Shown here piece by piece: positions 10,858 to 23,900 of a stretch of 64,000 bases of DNA. The DNA lies in the NCBI RefSeq assembly GCF_028009165.1, contig NC_079242.1, positions 3,410,001-3,474,000 on the forward strand, read 5' to 3'. Positions within the stretch are counted from its first letter, which is position 1; every line of letters starts with the position of its first letter. The notes beneath the pieces were generated by a model. The model ran no database searches. It saw nothing but the letters and a program-made list of their open reading frames with translations, and had not been told where the DNA came from. The stretch comes from Akanthomyces muscarius (taxonomy: Eukaryota > Ascomycota > Sordariomycetes > Hypocreales > Cordycipitaceae). Position numbers and translations under genes: made by a program.

Positions 10858-13800
10858 TTACTCCCGGAGATGATTCCATCGCCCATTGCCGTTTCCGGTC
10901 GGGAGGGCCCCAATCATGGCTCCCTCCGCCGTGCTCGTCGGGCTCGTGCCTCGACTCGCGGGGTTCGCGTACGAACGTCCGGTGCGGGGGCTCATCAAGC
11001 CCATGCGAGGACTTCGAGGGACGCTGGCCTGCCGCGTCTCTCGGCGTGTCCTTGCCTGCCGCAGTTCCTCCCGTGCGCGATCCAGCTCCATCTCGCGCTC
11101 GCGCATCTGAGTCTTGAGCTCTTCAATCTGCTTCAGGTATGCCTTGCCCATGGACGCGTTCTGGATTTCATGAATCTTGGTCACGTTCTCTGAACTGCGC
11201 TTGAGAAGCTTTTCGTTCTGCTCCTTGAGCTCCTTGTTCTCCGACTGCAACACCGTTGCCGAGTTGGATGCGTCTTGATATGCGTTCTTGGCATACTCGC
11301 CATCCTGTGTGGCATTCTCAAGACGCTTTTCGAGCTTCTTCACCGTCTCTTGAGCTTCCTTCAGCATGTTTTCAGAGATTGCTAGTGGGCTTTCTCCTGC
11401 TCCCGCCCCGTTGGACGTTAGCCGTGAAACAGTGGCTTCTAGCTCACCAATCTTTGCCTGTAACTTTGCACTCTCTTTTTGGGCTGCTTCTTGTGTCGAT
11501 TGAAGTGCCGCGTCCGTCTTCTTCTTCTCTCGCTCAAACTTGGTTCGCTCCTCGACTGCTGCTCGATATGCCTGATAGGTTTTGCTGGAGGTTCGCTCGT
11601 ATTCCTTCACGCGGGCCTCGAGGCTCTCGATAACGCCCGTGTATTGAGTTTGCACTTCGCTCGCCGCAGCTCGTCGCTCGAGCTCAGACATCTTTTCAGC
11701 GACGGCTTGAAGTACTGATAATGGAACCTGGATAGAGACACCCGCTCCGGGCAACGTTTGGCCGACCGCTGATAATGAGTCGAGAAGCCAGCGCACATCG
11801 TCAGGGAGCGGCACTGCTTCTTTGCTGCTTGTAGTATCCTTGGAAATCGTGCGAACCCTCTTTGCCTCTTCTTCATTGTCATCGTCAAGTTTGCGCTTAC
11901 GGGTGCACTCTGCTTCAGCTACTGCAGGTTGCTGCGATTGTGACTGTGAGCTCATGTAGATATCGAGCACATCTTCTGGCAATGGAATGGGCTCCCACAA
12001 AACTCCTTCGACAGCGCCGTTGAGGAAGTCGCAAAACCCGCTCGCAATTTCGTGGGGTTCAGGATAGCCGTGGTCTGGGTCGCTTGTAAGCTTCCTGGCA
12101 TTGACAATCCCTGCCAGTAGAGCGTTCTTTCTTTCCAGAGGACCCAGTTCTTCCGGGAGCTGCTGATCGATATGCTCAATAGAATGCGTGGTGACAAGGG
12201 TAAGCACCATAGGAGGGCGTACTGCTTGTCCTTCTGGCGACAACGCCCGGGCTACTGGTGAGCCCCCGAACGAGTGATCATAACCAATGACAACCTCAAA
12301 GTCATCAATGTCAAACTCCTCATTTGGTAGTGCCAGCGTCACGTTACACGCAGAGTCGTATGAGTCCTTGCCCAATGGCCCGAGAGCGCGCGCAGAACAA
12401 TCTATATCCAGGGTCGCCGCTACATGCGCCAAAAGACGCAGAAGCTCGACAGATTGGGCAACAATGAGAACGCGAATGTCTGTCTCTATGCCTTGTAAAA
12501 GCTCAAAGACGAAACAAAATTTAGGGTTGGCATCGCAGGCGTATTTGACCTGCTCACGGGGAGACAACTGTTCCAGTGTTGATCCGATTATATCTTGTGG
12601 GTAATCACATAGGTTGCGGAGAGCAATAAACAGACCATCAATCTTGCCGACCAGAATGGCATTAGGTTCAACGTACTCTTCATTACTGAAGACTTCGGAA
12701 AATTCCTTGACCTGTCTCCTGTGAGCAAGCAGTATGTCATCATATTGTGGCCGCAAGCTCGCTTGGAACGGTAATGTGATGTTATGGTGCATCAGCACAG
12801 GATCGTCGCTGGTGGTAGACGACGATGGCGAGCCTGGCGGCTGCTGTCCCACGGTAATATGTTCAGCAGAGCTCCCAAAAACTGCAGCCGGTATCACCCC
12901 GAGCGTGTCAAGCATCGGGTCTGCAGGATGACCTAGCACTGGTCCAGCAGATGCCAAGATATCCGATGGTGAGATGGTACCCGGCTGCTGTTCATGGAGA
13001 TGCATAGGCATGAGCATTTGCGTGTTTGCGTCCGGTTGGGTATTGAAAGCGATGCCGCTTGTTGTACCAGTGAGGTCTGATTCATCGACAGCCTCAACCG
13101 TGGGCGGGTGCCAATGGCTCGGGTCAAGGGAACCCGCAGTCGATGGTGGATTTTGTTGCGCTTCTGCCTGTACCTTGGCTGGCTCAGAAACGATATCCGC
13201 TCCGCCCAGAGGTTGAATGAATTCATCTTGTAGCGGCACCTGACTCGCGGGGTTGATAGTAAACAGTTCATTCAGCTCGTCGACAGCCGACCGCTGAGTG
13301 CCCGTGTTGTCGCCTATGCCATCTGCCATGCTGATCTGGTGCTCGAGATGAAAGTCAAAAATTCCGGTTGGGCCGTTTAAAGGCTTCTTGGGCGAATGCC
13401 TGCTATTTTTCTTGCCCCAGGTAGTGTCGGTCTCGTTACTGTCGGTGACTCTTTCCAACACAGTGTCGAAAAAATTATGAACCACCTGAGCGTCTTGCGA
13501 TGCTCGGTGGCTGGCTTGCGGAGCCGCGCTTGCGGCGGCCTGACTTGGTGGGTATGATTGTTCTCGGCGAGGCGAGCTTGAAAGAAAAGTTGAAGGCACG
13601 TGTATTTCAACCTGGGTAAGAAACTCGGGCGCCTCAGCTAAGCTTGCTGGGAGCGAATCGCCGACTGTGATTCGCGGCGATTTGGACGACTGGTTCGGAC
13701 TGGCTTGGGTACTGTTGAGTCCTGGGATGTTATAGAACGACTGATCACTTGCTTCCTGTTGTCCGGAAGGGATGACGAAGTTGGCGTTGGCGTTGGGTTC

Positions 13801-14734
13801 AGCCGGGATGCTAGACTCTGGAATGCGTTCTTGAAGATTCCCTGCTTCGGTTGGTACGATGATGCGACTTGTCTCTCGTTCCAGCGAGTCTGGGATCACA
13901 GCGCAATCAGATTCCGGCAAAGACGAGACAACGTTCTCGATAGTTTTGTGCAGAGAGGCGGTGGATAGTGATTGACCAGAGTATTCTTGAGAGTCAGGGA
14001 CAGTTCGAAGGCTGATTTGACTAGAAAACGCAATTCGCTGATCCTGCTCTTCAAGCTCAGTTAACGACTGCGACGGGTGGCTGGTGGATTGCGATTGCGA
14101 CCCAGCGACGCTAAAGAACTCCGAGCGGTCAAAGTTTGGCTCCTTTGGAATACCAACAATAAGCTCGGTAGGAGCATGGGTTGGGCCCTCTATTTCAGGT
14201 GAATCAAACGCAGGGCTTGGAGAAGGCCCCGATATAATGGAAGGGACGGGCTCTGTAGAAGGACTGGGGCTGTATCGCAAGCGCTGCCTGGCAGGCCCAG
14301 CCTCGATGCCAGAAGCAGCAGAGGATGATCTGACGCGATTCTCTGATCTCGTTCGCTTTAGCTTGCGGAAGTTGGCAGGGCGCGGGGATTGATCGCCGTG
14401 GCTGGCAGGGGTTTCCAATCTCGCAGGGAGTGGTTTGGCGTCGCTCGATGCTTTGCTATTCTTCCACTCTCTCTTGGCGAGGGCCGTCACGTCGGTGCTC
14501 TGACAGCTGATTAGCGCAGATCGCTCGAAAGGTATATACGAGGCGGCTTACCAAGACCCAGGTCGGCTCGTGAGTGTGGCCGGTTTCAGCGTCGTCGTCC
14601 CAGTCAACAAGGTACTGGATTCGGTTTCCGATGCGCCTCTCGTCCAGTATTCGGCGGATGGTAAACCACCCTGCCTGTGAGGTCTGCGCTGCTGGCTGCT
14701 TCCCGTTCCGCGCTGGCTTTTTTGACTTTGGCAT
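10858..14734 (-). CDS. Chromodomain protein with HDA2/3-like domain and coiled coil (HDA1-complex / CDP-2-type)
   Basis: Two exons: 14734-14552 (61 codons) and 14499-10858; intron 14551-14500 (52 nt, phase 0) splits the chromodomain between TWVL and STDV. Product 1274 aa. Residues about 22-75 form a chromodomain (WFTIRRILDERR, YLVDW, EPTWV, ALAKREW). Residues 80-630 are Ser/Pro/Gln-rich and probably disordered, and a folded region at about 637-905 (from RPQYDDILLAHRRQ to PLPEDVLDIY) resembles the class II HDAC-complex subunit 2/3 domain, which has a helicase-C-like fold. Residues about 990-1215 are a long heptad coiled coil, followed by a basic tail with several SPR motifs. I infer a nuclear subunit linking a histone deacetylase to methylated chromatin, like Hda3 or Neurospora CDP-2. 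The third aromatic cage residue of the chromodomain appears replaced by Asp. Confidence 0.8.
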
Positions 14735-15517
14735 TAGGCTGGGGGCCTGTGTCGTCGTTGTGCGCAGCCGAGGACGCTGGATATAAGACGGGCTGCGGCG
14801 CGTTAATGCAGCGTAGATGCAGGAAGCAAGGGATCCTAAAGCGTCCTAGTGGGTGCAGCGAGGAAGCGCTATCACGTGGTCGCATCTGGTGGTGAGGTGA
14901 AGTATGCGATTGCACAAGCGAAAGGCAGCCAAAAGAAATCACAGGGATCGACGAGACTAAGGCGTTGCTTATTTGGGCTTTGCTTAGAAAATGAAGAACT
15001 CTGGCCACAGTTCCAGGTGTTCTGGGCAATGCTCCTTTATAGGAAGAGCAATGACCATCCATTACGTGACTAGGTCGGCAGGTAGCCGGCTTATGTTTGC
15101 TACCTGCTGTCTCAAAGCCTTTGTGCCCGGATCATTTTTTTAATCCAAATTTGGCAAATGAAAAAATGAGAATGTGGCCAAGGCAAAAATGATTTACAAT
15201 CATAACTATTGCATGCGACTCGATACGCGGCTTAACATGTTCCGCAGCTCTAGTATAGGGTTGGGCTGTAGCTACAAGTGAGAGCCAGGTAAACCGCCAG
15301 TGTTAGTGACTGGCCGCTGTCTGGTAGGCTGTTGCACTGCCAGTACTTGCCTACCTACCTTAGGTACCTACTGTGCCTACATTCTGTGGGCCTCACTGAA
15401 CCTTTCCATTCTCGACACATGCTCCAAACGCAGTGGCTTTTGTATCTATCTAGACATATTGCATCTGCTTGAATCTGCTGCTTGACACTTGCCTACATGA
15501 AGAACATTTTATAGAAC
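14735..15517. promoter_or_regulatory. Divergent promoter, chromodomain gene / RAI1
   Basis: No gene seen. Contains a cluster of tacctacctta/ggtaccta words at about 15345-15375, a short low-complexity motif common between fungal genes and also seen near 20272, 25015, 40730 and 57080. Confidence 0.5.
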
Positions 15518-16758
15518 ATGTCTGTGCAATTTCCGGTGCAGCCAATTGGCCGCTTCGCCGGCGCCAGCCAACCTGTCCGGCGGCCCAAGGTAAGCGGCGA
15601 CGACGACTTGCAGACGCGATTGAGTTGCTAAACGCACGTCGTAGGAAATCGCGTGCTTCTCCTACAACGAGAACCATGAATTCTCGCTAGGAGACGCCTC
15701 GATAAAGTGGTACTACACGCCTCAGCTCGGCGCTGACCTCTCCAAAGGCTTCGACACCTTTCAAAAGCTCGACGACTCCAAAGATGAGCATCTCGACAGC
15801 CTACTCACAACCATCATGTCGCATGAAAAGGAAACGGGCAAGAAGATCGACGCTCATTTCGTCACGTGGAGAGGCATGATGACCAAGATAATGGCGACGC
15901 CGTTTGACAACCAGGACGGCTTTGAGATGAACGCCACCCTCTACCAGGACTGCATCTTCATCGAGGAAAACAACGCATACAAGGTGGCTTCCCGGCAAAA
16001 CGAGGGTCAAAATCGCCGAAGGCACGGCCCGCCGCTGGAAGTCATGCAGTTTTGGGGATACAAGTTTGAGACGTTGGCGACGATGCCCGCGCCATGGGGC
16101 GACACGGAGCGAGCCTTCATCGAGAACCGGGAAAACGAAGTGGTCAACAACAAAGAGCAGTACTGCTCCGTCGTGCGCACGGGAATCGGCAAGTCCATCC
16201 TGTGCCTGGGCGGAGAAGTCGACGCGATATGGGACTCCAAGCCGGCGCAAAAGGGCAGCCCCATCAACTGGGTCGAGCTCAAGACGAGCGCGGAGATCCG
16301 CAGCCAGAGCGACATGGACAACTTTCACCGAAAGCTCATGAAGTACTGGATCCAGTCGTTTCTGCTCGGCGTGCCCAAGATCATCGTAGGCTTCCGCTCG
16401 CGCGACGGCATCCTGCTTAACGTGCAGGAGATCGAAACGCAAAAGATTCCCGAGACGGTCAACGGGCGGCCAAACCCATCCTGGAACGGCGACATGTGCG
16501 TCAACTTTGCGGCCGCCTTTCTAGAATGTATGTATCTCCTATATCCGTACTTTCACCACGGGAGCCAGCTACTAACGCTATGCAGTCCTCGCCCAGACCA
16601 TCAGTGACGAAGGCGTCTGGCGGATCAGGCGGCAGCCCAAGTCGCCCATGATTGAAGTGTACAAGGTGGAGGAGACTGGGCATGGTGATATACTGTCCGA
16701 CGACTTTAAAAACTGGCGTATCAAACTGTCATTGGGGACAGACAGTCAACCCATGTAA
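15518..16758 (+). CDS. rai1: Decapping/pyrophosphohydrolase RAI1 (DXO/Dom3Z family)
   Basis: Three exons: 15518-15589, 15645-16527, 16586-16758 (TAA); introns of 55 and 58 nt. Product 375 aa, normal for the family. In the nucleus RAI1 binds and stimulates the 5'-3' exonuclease RAT1/XRN2 and removes incomplete or non-canonical 5' caps, so faulty mRNAs are degraded and Pol II terminates. Family motifs are in order: GFEMNATLYQD (residues 116 on, the Arg/Glu motif region), WGYKFE, then the metal-binding acids in GGEVDA (Glu215, Asp217) and the ELKT motif (Glu235-Lys237), followed by KYWIQSFLLGVP. The short first exon encodes the N-terminal MSVQFPVQPIGRF segment typical of fungal RAI1. Convergent with the kinase gene. 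Confidence 0.95.
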
Positions 16759-17508
16759 ATGTACTCTTTCGCGGCGCGTTTGTCACAATGTAAAATGATC
16801 CTGGATACCGTTATTATTGGTAATCATGTTTTATTAATTGACCAATTGAAGTCCTTACCACTTAGTGGTACACTATAGCTATCTGTCTAAAGGGTAAAAA
16901 ATAAAAATAAAAGGAAATCCTAGATTTGTTCCTTTAAAAACGCCGAATGCTCCAGCAGAGCCGGGCAGATTCTCTCCAGAAAAGCAAGGTTCAAGACGAG
17001 ATGGATGTTGAAAATGTTGAAAAACTCCGTGCTCATAACCGCCCTAGCCAAGGTGGAGAGCCTTTTGTTTCGTATATAGCTTCCATCATCTTGGCCTTTG
17101 GCCGGTTCTAGCCTCATCCACATTTTGCATCAAATCCGTGTTGTTGATTTTCTGATAGTCTTCCTCCCGCTCGCGGTATGCAGAAAAAAAATCCAAGAGT
17201 ACATGTTCTCATACATCCAAGTCGTACATTCTTCAAACGAAGAAAGGAAATAAAAAATAAAAAATAAAAGAAATAAGAAGTAGAAGAAAAAAAGAGGAGG
17301 AAGAAATAACTCCGCAAGACGCTTGGTGACATGTAAAAAGCAATCAACATCAACGCTAGTCTCCTTTGCTTCTCCCTTTTTTGTGAGGGAAAAGGATGCC
17401 AAGGAATGTTGGTACATCGGTAATGAAGCAAAACAATGATATTCCGTTTTTGAGTTTTTCTCAGAGGTCTTTTTGTTCTTTTTGTTTTCGTTGAGTCGTG
17501 GCTCGTGC
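16759..17508. other. Intergenic between convergent genes
   Basis: 3' UTRs of RAI1 and the kinase; A/T-rich with poly(A/T) stretches near 16890-16915 and 17240-17310. No gene seen. Confidence 0.5.
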
Positions 17509-19596
17509 TTAGACCTGAGGCCAGCGGATACGAAGGCCGTCAGACCAGCGATTGTACAAGACGTCAGCCAACTGCTTGCAGTGCTCCATGCCCGGGCGCG
17601 CCTCGCCGCCAGGGTACTTTTCGTCGACTATCGACCTCTCTCCCTCAAAACTCTTTTCGTTGAGCTTGGAAGGAGTGGGAGAGTCGGCCTGGCGGCGTCG
17701 GTGGCTCTTGAGATGCGGGTTGTTGGAGCTGAGAATAAGCTTGGTGGGACTGCAGACGGAGTTGATGGTGCCGTCGCTGGCTGGTGTGCTACTCTTAATC
17801 ACAACAGTGCCTTGGGGGGTACCATCGTCGGGCATCACCTTGACGTTGGTTTGGCGCAGAAACGCGGCGTCAAGCTTGTTATCCTTAGCCATGGATGTGA
17901 TGAGGTTGGCCATGAGGTGGTAGGCACCTTCGGGATCGATGGCGTCGAGTGCGGCGAGGGCATCGGAAACCTTGCCTAGAGCCTCGCGCTTCTGCATAGC
18001 AGATGTTTGCGCGTGGAGCTCAGACATAGTTGGTTCAATGGCCTTGGTATATAGTCGGCGACCAATGACGGCTTCCTTACCGAACGGTACAACAGGAGCA
18101 GCTGCCGAAAGTGGCTGGTTCTCATCGCAAAACACATCGTCGGGCGAAGCAGGACGGCCAAGCTGACCGCCCGTGGAGCTGTCTGACGGAACACGACAGA
18201 AGAGTCTCATGGTCGATCCAGAGTTTCCAAACGACATGTCAGGCTGGAGAGGCTTCTTGGGAGGCAGGTTACCCTTGACAGAGCCGATAGAGTGCATCGT
18301 CGAGACTTGTGCCAGTGATGGGGCTCGTCGAGCAGTCGCCTTACGCACAGTACCACTCGCGGGTGAAGAAGGTCCGAGTGGTCCGTCGTTGAGGTCCATC
18401 TTGCGAAGACCCTCCTCTGCGCCGAGCATGGCAGAAGTCCGTCTGACCCTGATCGTTTGTCTCTTGGGGGGGACAATGGCAATAGACTTGACTGTGTCAA
18501 AGGTCCACTCCTGGTCTCCGCACTTGGGCGACATTGTTCTCAAGGTCTCCTGGTAATATATCGGGTGCTTTTGGCGGTTTTGGTTGGCGTCCCACATCTG
18601 GCGCCCGGCAACTAGTTCTTGGAGGGCCTCAATCTTGCCGGCAGCTCTGATGAAGCGGTGACGGAGAAGCTCGCGGGCGGTCGGTCGGCGGTCGTAGTCT
18701 TTGGTCAGGCACTGGGCGACAAAGTCCTTGAAATCTCTGCTGAAGTTGCCTTCTAGCTTTGGAGGCGAGTTCTTCGGGATATGGAAGAGGACCTTCATGG
18801 GATGAATATGACACAGCGGCGGTTCGCCGTTGGCCATCTCCATTGCGGTGATGCCAAGCGACCAAATGTCGGCTTTGAAGCTGTAACCGTCTTGTTGAAT
18901 GACCTCCGGCGCCATCCAGAATGGCGTACCGACAAAAGTGTTGCGCTGTGACTTGATATTGGTAAGTTGCGCAGCAACGCCAAAGTCGGCCAGCTTGACC
19001 TTGCCACTCTCCGAGAGAAGGACATTGGCAGCCTTGATATCTCTATGAATCTTTCCTTCGTCGTGCAGGTACTGAATGCCCAGCAGCAGTTCCCGGCAGA
19101 TGATGGCAATATGTGTTTCGCTAAAGTTGGCGGGTTTGAGCTGCATCACATTGTTAGTCCAGTAAGATGCTACGGTTCGCTAGGCTAGCTTACCAGATCC
19201 AAGCAAGATCCGCCGCCAAGGTACTCCATGACAATCCATAGCTTGTGCCCTCGCAGAAAGCAACCTTTGTATTGCGTAACGTATGGACTGGCGCATGTGC
19301 TGAGCACAGCAATTTCGGCCTGAATATCTTGAATATCGTCGTCGTTGGACTCGAGATCAATCTAAAGCAAAGTGAGATTAATATGGTGGGAAGTTCGGTG
19401 ACTTTTGTGGCAGGCTGACTTACATGCTTGATGGCAACAGTTTCGCCCGTCGCCTTTTCGATGCCTTTGTAGACGACACCAAAGCTTCCTCCTAAAAGGG
19501 TTGTTAGCGTGCGAAGGATGCCGTACTGCCCTGACCAAACTTACGACCCAGCTCCTCCAACACCTGGTAATGGTCTGCAAGTCCTTCGTCGGCCAT
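17509..19596 (-). CDS. Ste20-type germinal-centre kinase (GCK; SID-1/MST-1/severin-kinase-like)
   Basis: Four exons: 19596-19545, 19491-19424, 19361-19194, 19140-17509 (TAG); introns of 53, 62 and 53 nt. Product 639 aa. Kinase domain at about 10-265: glycine loop GRGSFGVV (17-24), ATP-binding Lys39 in VAIK, catalytic HRDIKAAN with Asp130, DFG at 148-150, activation segment GTPFWMAPE, and [12 protein letters not shown]. All catalytic residues are present, so it should be active. The [17 protein letters not shown] pairing is the Ste20/GCK signature and there is no CRIB domain, which excludes PAK. The C-terminal half is Ser/Pro-rich with a helical segment ([25 protein letters not shown] region). 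Fungal relatives act in septation (SIN) or morphogenesis (MOR) pathways above NDR kinases; which of these applies here is not decidable without phylogeny. Confidence 0.92.
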
Positions 19597-20902
19597 TTTT
19601 GCCAGGACGTCTGTGCAACGCTCGCCCTTGCTCAATCTGCTCCGGTGTCACAGACGGCAACGGTGGTAGTGAGGCGCTCGACGGCTATTGAGGTTGGCGG
19701 CAAAAATTGAGAGGAAAGCGGCCGGATATCAATGCGCGCGCAGCAACCGTCGAGTTGATAAACTGATAGAATGGTGTTCGATGGAGGGAAAGGAAAGAGG
19801 CACCGTTCTCCGCCCTTGGGCAGGGTGCTGTAATAATGGCTATTTTGGCCGACCCAGATGGCAGATGCGCAAATGATGGTTGTCCGGGACAGAGTGCAAA
19901 GGTGAAGCTTGGGCCTTTGTTTACAATTTTCCGCTTTGGGACAGCTGTGACGTCCGTCAGCGGGGTTCAAATTTGGAGGGAGACGACCAGGACAGAGTGA
20001 GGGTAACTTTCTCTTCTTTTCTGATATCGCGAGATGGAAACTGTGGTGTTGAAAAGCGAGTTTACATTCTACGTCGAAAAAGGTACTACGCATGCCTTTT
20101 TGGGTCGGCGCATCCATCGAGTCTCTGGGGAACATAAGGTGACAGCAGCTCTGGTATGCAGTGGTATGCGGCCAGTCTGGTCGCCACGGGCTGCAGCTGG
20201 GCGACGACGGCCTTGATCATTTTAGTACAGGCACCCCAGCAGGCTTGCAGCAGGTGTGCGCTAAGAATAGGTAAGTAGGTACCTTAACTGAAATGGGTGG
20301 TTTCCGCCATTGGCCCGGGGCAGTTTTAGCGGCGTTTTGGGGCCCGCCACAGGGCGCAGCGCGGTGCTGCAGCGCCGTTCCTGGCGCTGCTTCGGGGCCC
20401 TCTAGCGGTCTCATAGTGGATCGACCTCATCGCCAGGCGCTGCCCAGCGATCAAGGCCTGCGTCGCCCTGGCAACACGGCTCGTTGCCCCTCTGTTGTTT
20501 GGCACTCTGAATCAATTGCCAACGCCTGATTGACGCCGTTGGTTCGTCACGCCAGCCAATCACCCTGGCCTGACGACCTGGATCCCGGCGTAAATGAGCT
20601 TCTCCTTACCAGACCATTCATTCCTGCTCCGACCAATTCTTTGATCTTTTTTTGTCGTCATCCGTGCTGCGAAGAGTCCGTCAATCAACATGACCGGTTG
20701 AGACTCTGTACGTACTGTGCACGCCCACCTCGTACCTACCTAAACAAACGCGCATCGACAGCTGCCCGATACCCGAGCCGCTATTGCTACAAACGAACCG
20801 TGATACAGCAGCGTGTGCGACCGCTTGCTTGACCTCGATCGATTCTTCAATCTGAGATCATTAACGAATATTCATACAACAACATTTCACACTATCAGCG
20901 CC
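19597..20902. promoter_or_regulatory. Divergent promoter, GCK kinase / CYK3
   Basis: 1.3 kb without a supported gene between two divergent genes. Contains a GC-rich palindromic stretch at about 20310-20410. Confidence 0.45.
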
Positions 20903-23900
20903 ATGGTGCCAGCACCACTGCCGCTGCCCACGCAGTTCCCCTGCTGGTGCAGAGCTGTTTATTCATGGGGCGGAGAGGTCTGTTCTGTTTGAAAAATCTT
21001 GCTCGTTTGAATGCTGACAGTCATATAGGGAAAACGTGATCTTGGGTTCATTGAAGGAGATTTAATCGAATGTCTCAATGCCGGAGATGGCTCGTGGTGG
21101 GTTGGACGACTGTATCGCGACCGTCGAACGGTCGGCTCCTTTCCCTCCAACTTTGTCAGAGTTCTGCCAGAAGAGTTCCGACCATCTGCAAATCGCTCCG
21201 TCAGCCCTGTACCACCCAGCATCGCGCCGAGTCCATCGAGATCGAAACCTTTCCGACGCCCGTTTGAGGCATACGCCAAGGCTCCGCATTACACCAGCGC
21301 AAAGACGCCCATCACATTTCGAGAGGAACCCACCACAAAACCAGCGACACCTGTAAAGTCTGCAGCTTCTTCGGCCGCTGTCGCCAGAGCGAAGAGTGGC
21401 GCTATAACGGCACCGCATCATACTCCATCACCGCCTCGCATAAGACCTTACGACCCCAGAGCTGTATCTCCTGCTCCGTCATTCCGCCGACAAGAACCGC
21501 CCATGACGAACGGTCACACTCGACAGCAGTCACCACCCCCACCACCTCCACCACATAAGCACGTCGTCCGAGCTGGCTCAATCGACGTCGAGGCCCCGCT
21601 TGCCATGTCTAGACACGGCTCGGTGGCTTCCTATCAACCGCATCCCACTCAACTGGCTCGTCATGGATCACAAATCTCATATAATGAGCCGGATAACTTT
21701 CAAAGACACGTATCAAACGTGTCTTATGACGATCGTGGCCATGGTGGCCATGGTGACCAGTACAATACTCCCCGAAGAGCTGGCTCATACATGGAGCATT
21801 CACCTGGCGGCAGCAATGGCATGACACCCTCACCACTCCGTGAAGCAATGGATGGTGTAATGGAACAACTTGATGAGCTAGAAGGCCTCGGAAGCCGGGC
21901 AGGGGAATCTCCGGAACCCGAACTTGATCCTTGGGCGCCCGAGTCTTTTGGCCTGGAGACTCGCGCACCACGGGCATACGAACCTGAGATTGGCAGACCC
22001 CGAACCTCTATGGGTATCGCTCAATCCGATGAAGGCTACGAGACTTGGAGTGGTGAATCTTCTCAAGTCGATGGTTACAAGCGGAGCCGACCCGAACAGA
22101 CACAAGAGCTGCCGCAGCTAAGCAACTATGTCGAAAGAATGGAGAAACGTTTCCAGAAGATGCACCAACATAGCGCCAGCATGTCTGTGGTAGAAACCAA
22201 TGGGCCGCCTCTACCACCTCCAAAGAACCAGCATTATACGCGACCCAGCTCTTCAGCTGGAGACCGTGCCGTGCCTGAAAGAGCATTGAATCTGCGGAAA
22301 TCGGCGTATGACATGAGAGCGAAGGAAACCATCGCGCGCACATATACAACAAAGACAAATGCGACGAATTCGTCCTCCGGCAACCAAAGCAACACCAGCT
22401 ATGCGACACAAAGTAGTGGTAGAACACTGTGGAGTGGTGCATCGGCAAGTGGCTTCAGCTCAACAAGCGCGGGGAGCATGGCTAGAAGCCAACATCACCG
22501 AGCCCAGAGCGCCATGGGTATGCGGGACGCTGCCGATCTTGAACGACCAGACTCGCCATTTACAGGTGTTTCCTATCACAGCAGCCATGCTACTAATGCT
22601 AGCGGCGCAGCAAGACCAATGTCACAAGCCGTATACGAGGATCCAGCTGCAGGATTGGGTGGACTCGTGCAACCTAAAGCTCCCAAGCGCAATATTTTCA
22701 AAAAGATTTTCGAATCCGCCAAAACAGGTGTCGCGAACAATCGCGGAAGTGTCGCCGGTGGATCAGGGTACGAACCAGGCAATTCGTCACCATTTAACCG
22801 CTCTTATGGTGGTGGAGCAACGGAGTCTACCCGCATGACGGGCATGCGTTCGAATCTGGACACTTTACGGGAAACGCCGTCGGGCCAGATTGATTGGGTC
22901 CAAGTGCGCCGCGACATTAACAGATCGAATTCACTAAGTAAGATTGAGAGAGCAGAGCGACGAGACCGCTGCCAAATTCAAGATCACCCGGCTTTGAACC
23001 CAGTCGACGAGCTTTATGAAAGCGTTGAGGGTGACGAGGCAGCGGATGGGAATCCTGTTTTGGATTCGCTCAATTATCAATCTATTAATCTTACACAAGT
23101 CGACAAGAATTCCCGATTCACCAACGAAGGTTCTCCGATGACGACAGCAATATCTCTAGCAACCACCTACGTTTGCAGACCTTATCGCAGCGATGTACAG
23201 CGTTTACGAGCCATCTTCACATGGGTCAGCGAGAAGATCGTCTGGGAAGAAGACTTCGAAGGCGAGATCAACACACGTGAAGTCATACAATCGAAACGTG
23301 GCTGTGCGGAAGAGTACGCAGTTCTTGTCATGGAGATGTGCCTGGCTGTTGGCATTACGTGCGAAGTGGTACGAGGATACCTCAAGGCCCCTGGTGAGTT
23401 AATGGACGGCAGTATGATACCACGACCCAATCACTGGTGGAACGCAGTGCTTGTGGATGGTGAGTGGCGCATGATGGACTGCTGCCTCGCCAGCCCATCG
23501 AACCCGAAGCGAAGCCGATACTCGACCCTGAACAGCAACGCCGCAGAGCCTTGGTGGTTTCTCACCAGACCGTCAGAGCTCTGCTGGACGCATGTGCCAG
23601 AACACCACGAGCAGCAGCACATTGTGCCCCCGGTAGCACATGAAATCCTTCTCAATCTACCTTGTGTCTGCCCTACCTTCTTCAAGGATGGAGTCGAAAT
23701 GGTAGACTACAATACTTCGTCAACACGCATCGAGGACTTGGAAATGGTTCACCTGAAGATGAACGTTCCAGCAGACATTGAGATTGTAGCCGAAGTCGAG
23801 ACTCGCGCCTACTCTCAGGACTTTGATGGGGATGTGTTTGAGAGCGGCGAGGTAATCAAGACAAAAGCGCTGGCGCAAGCAGAGTGGTATGGTGGTGTCA

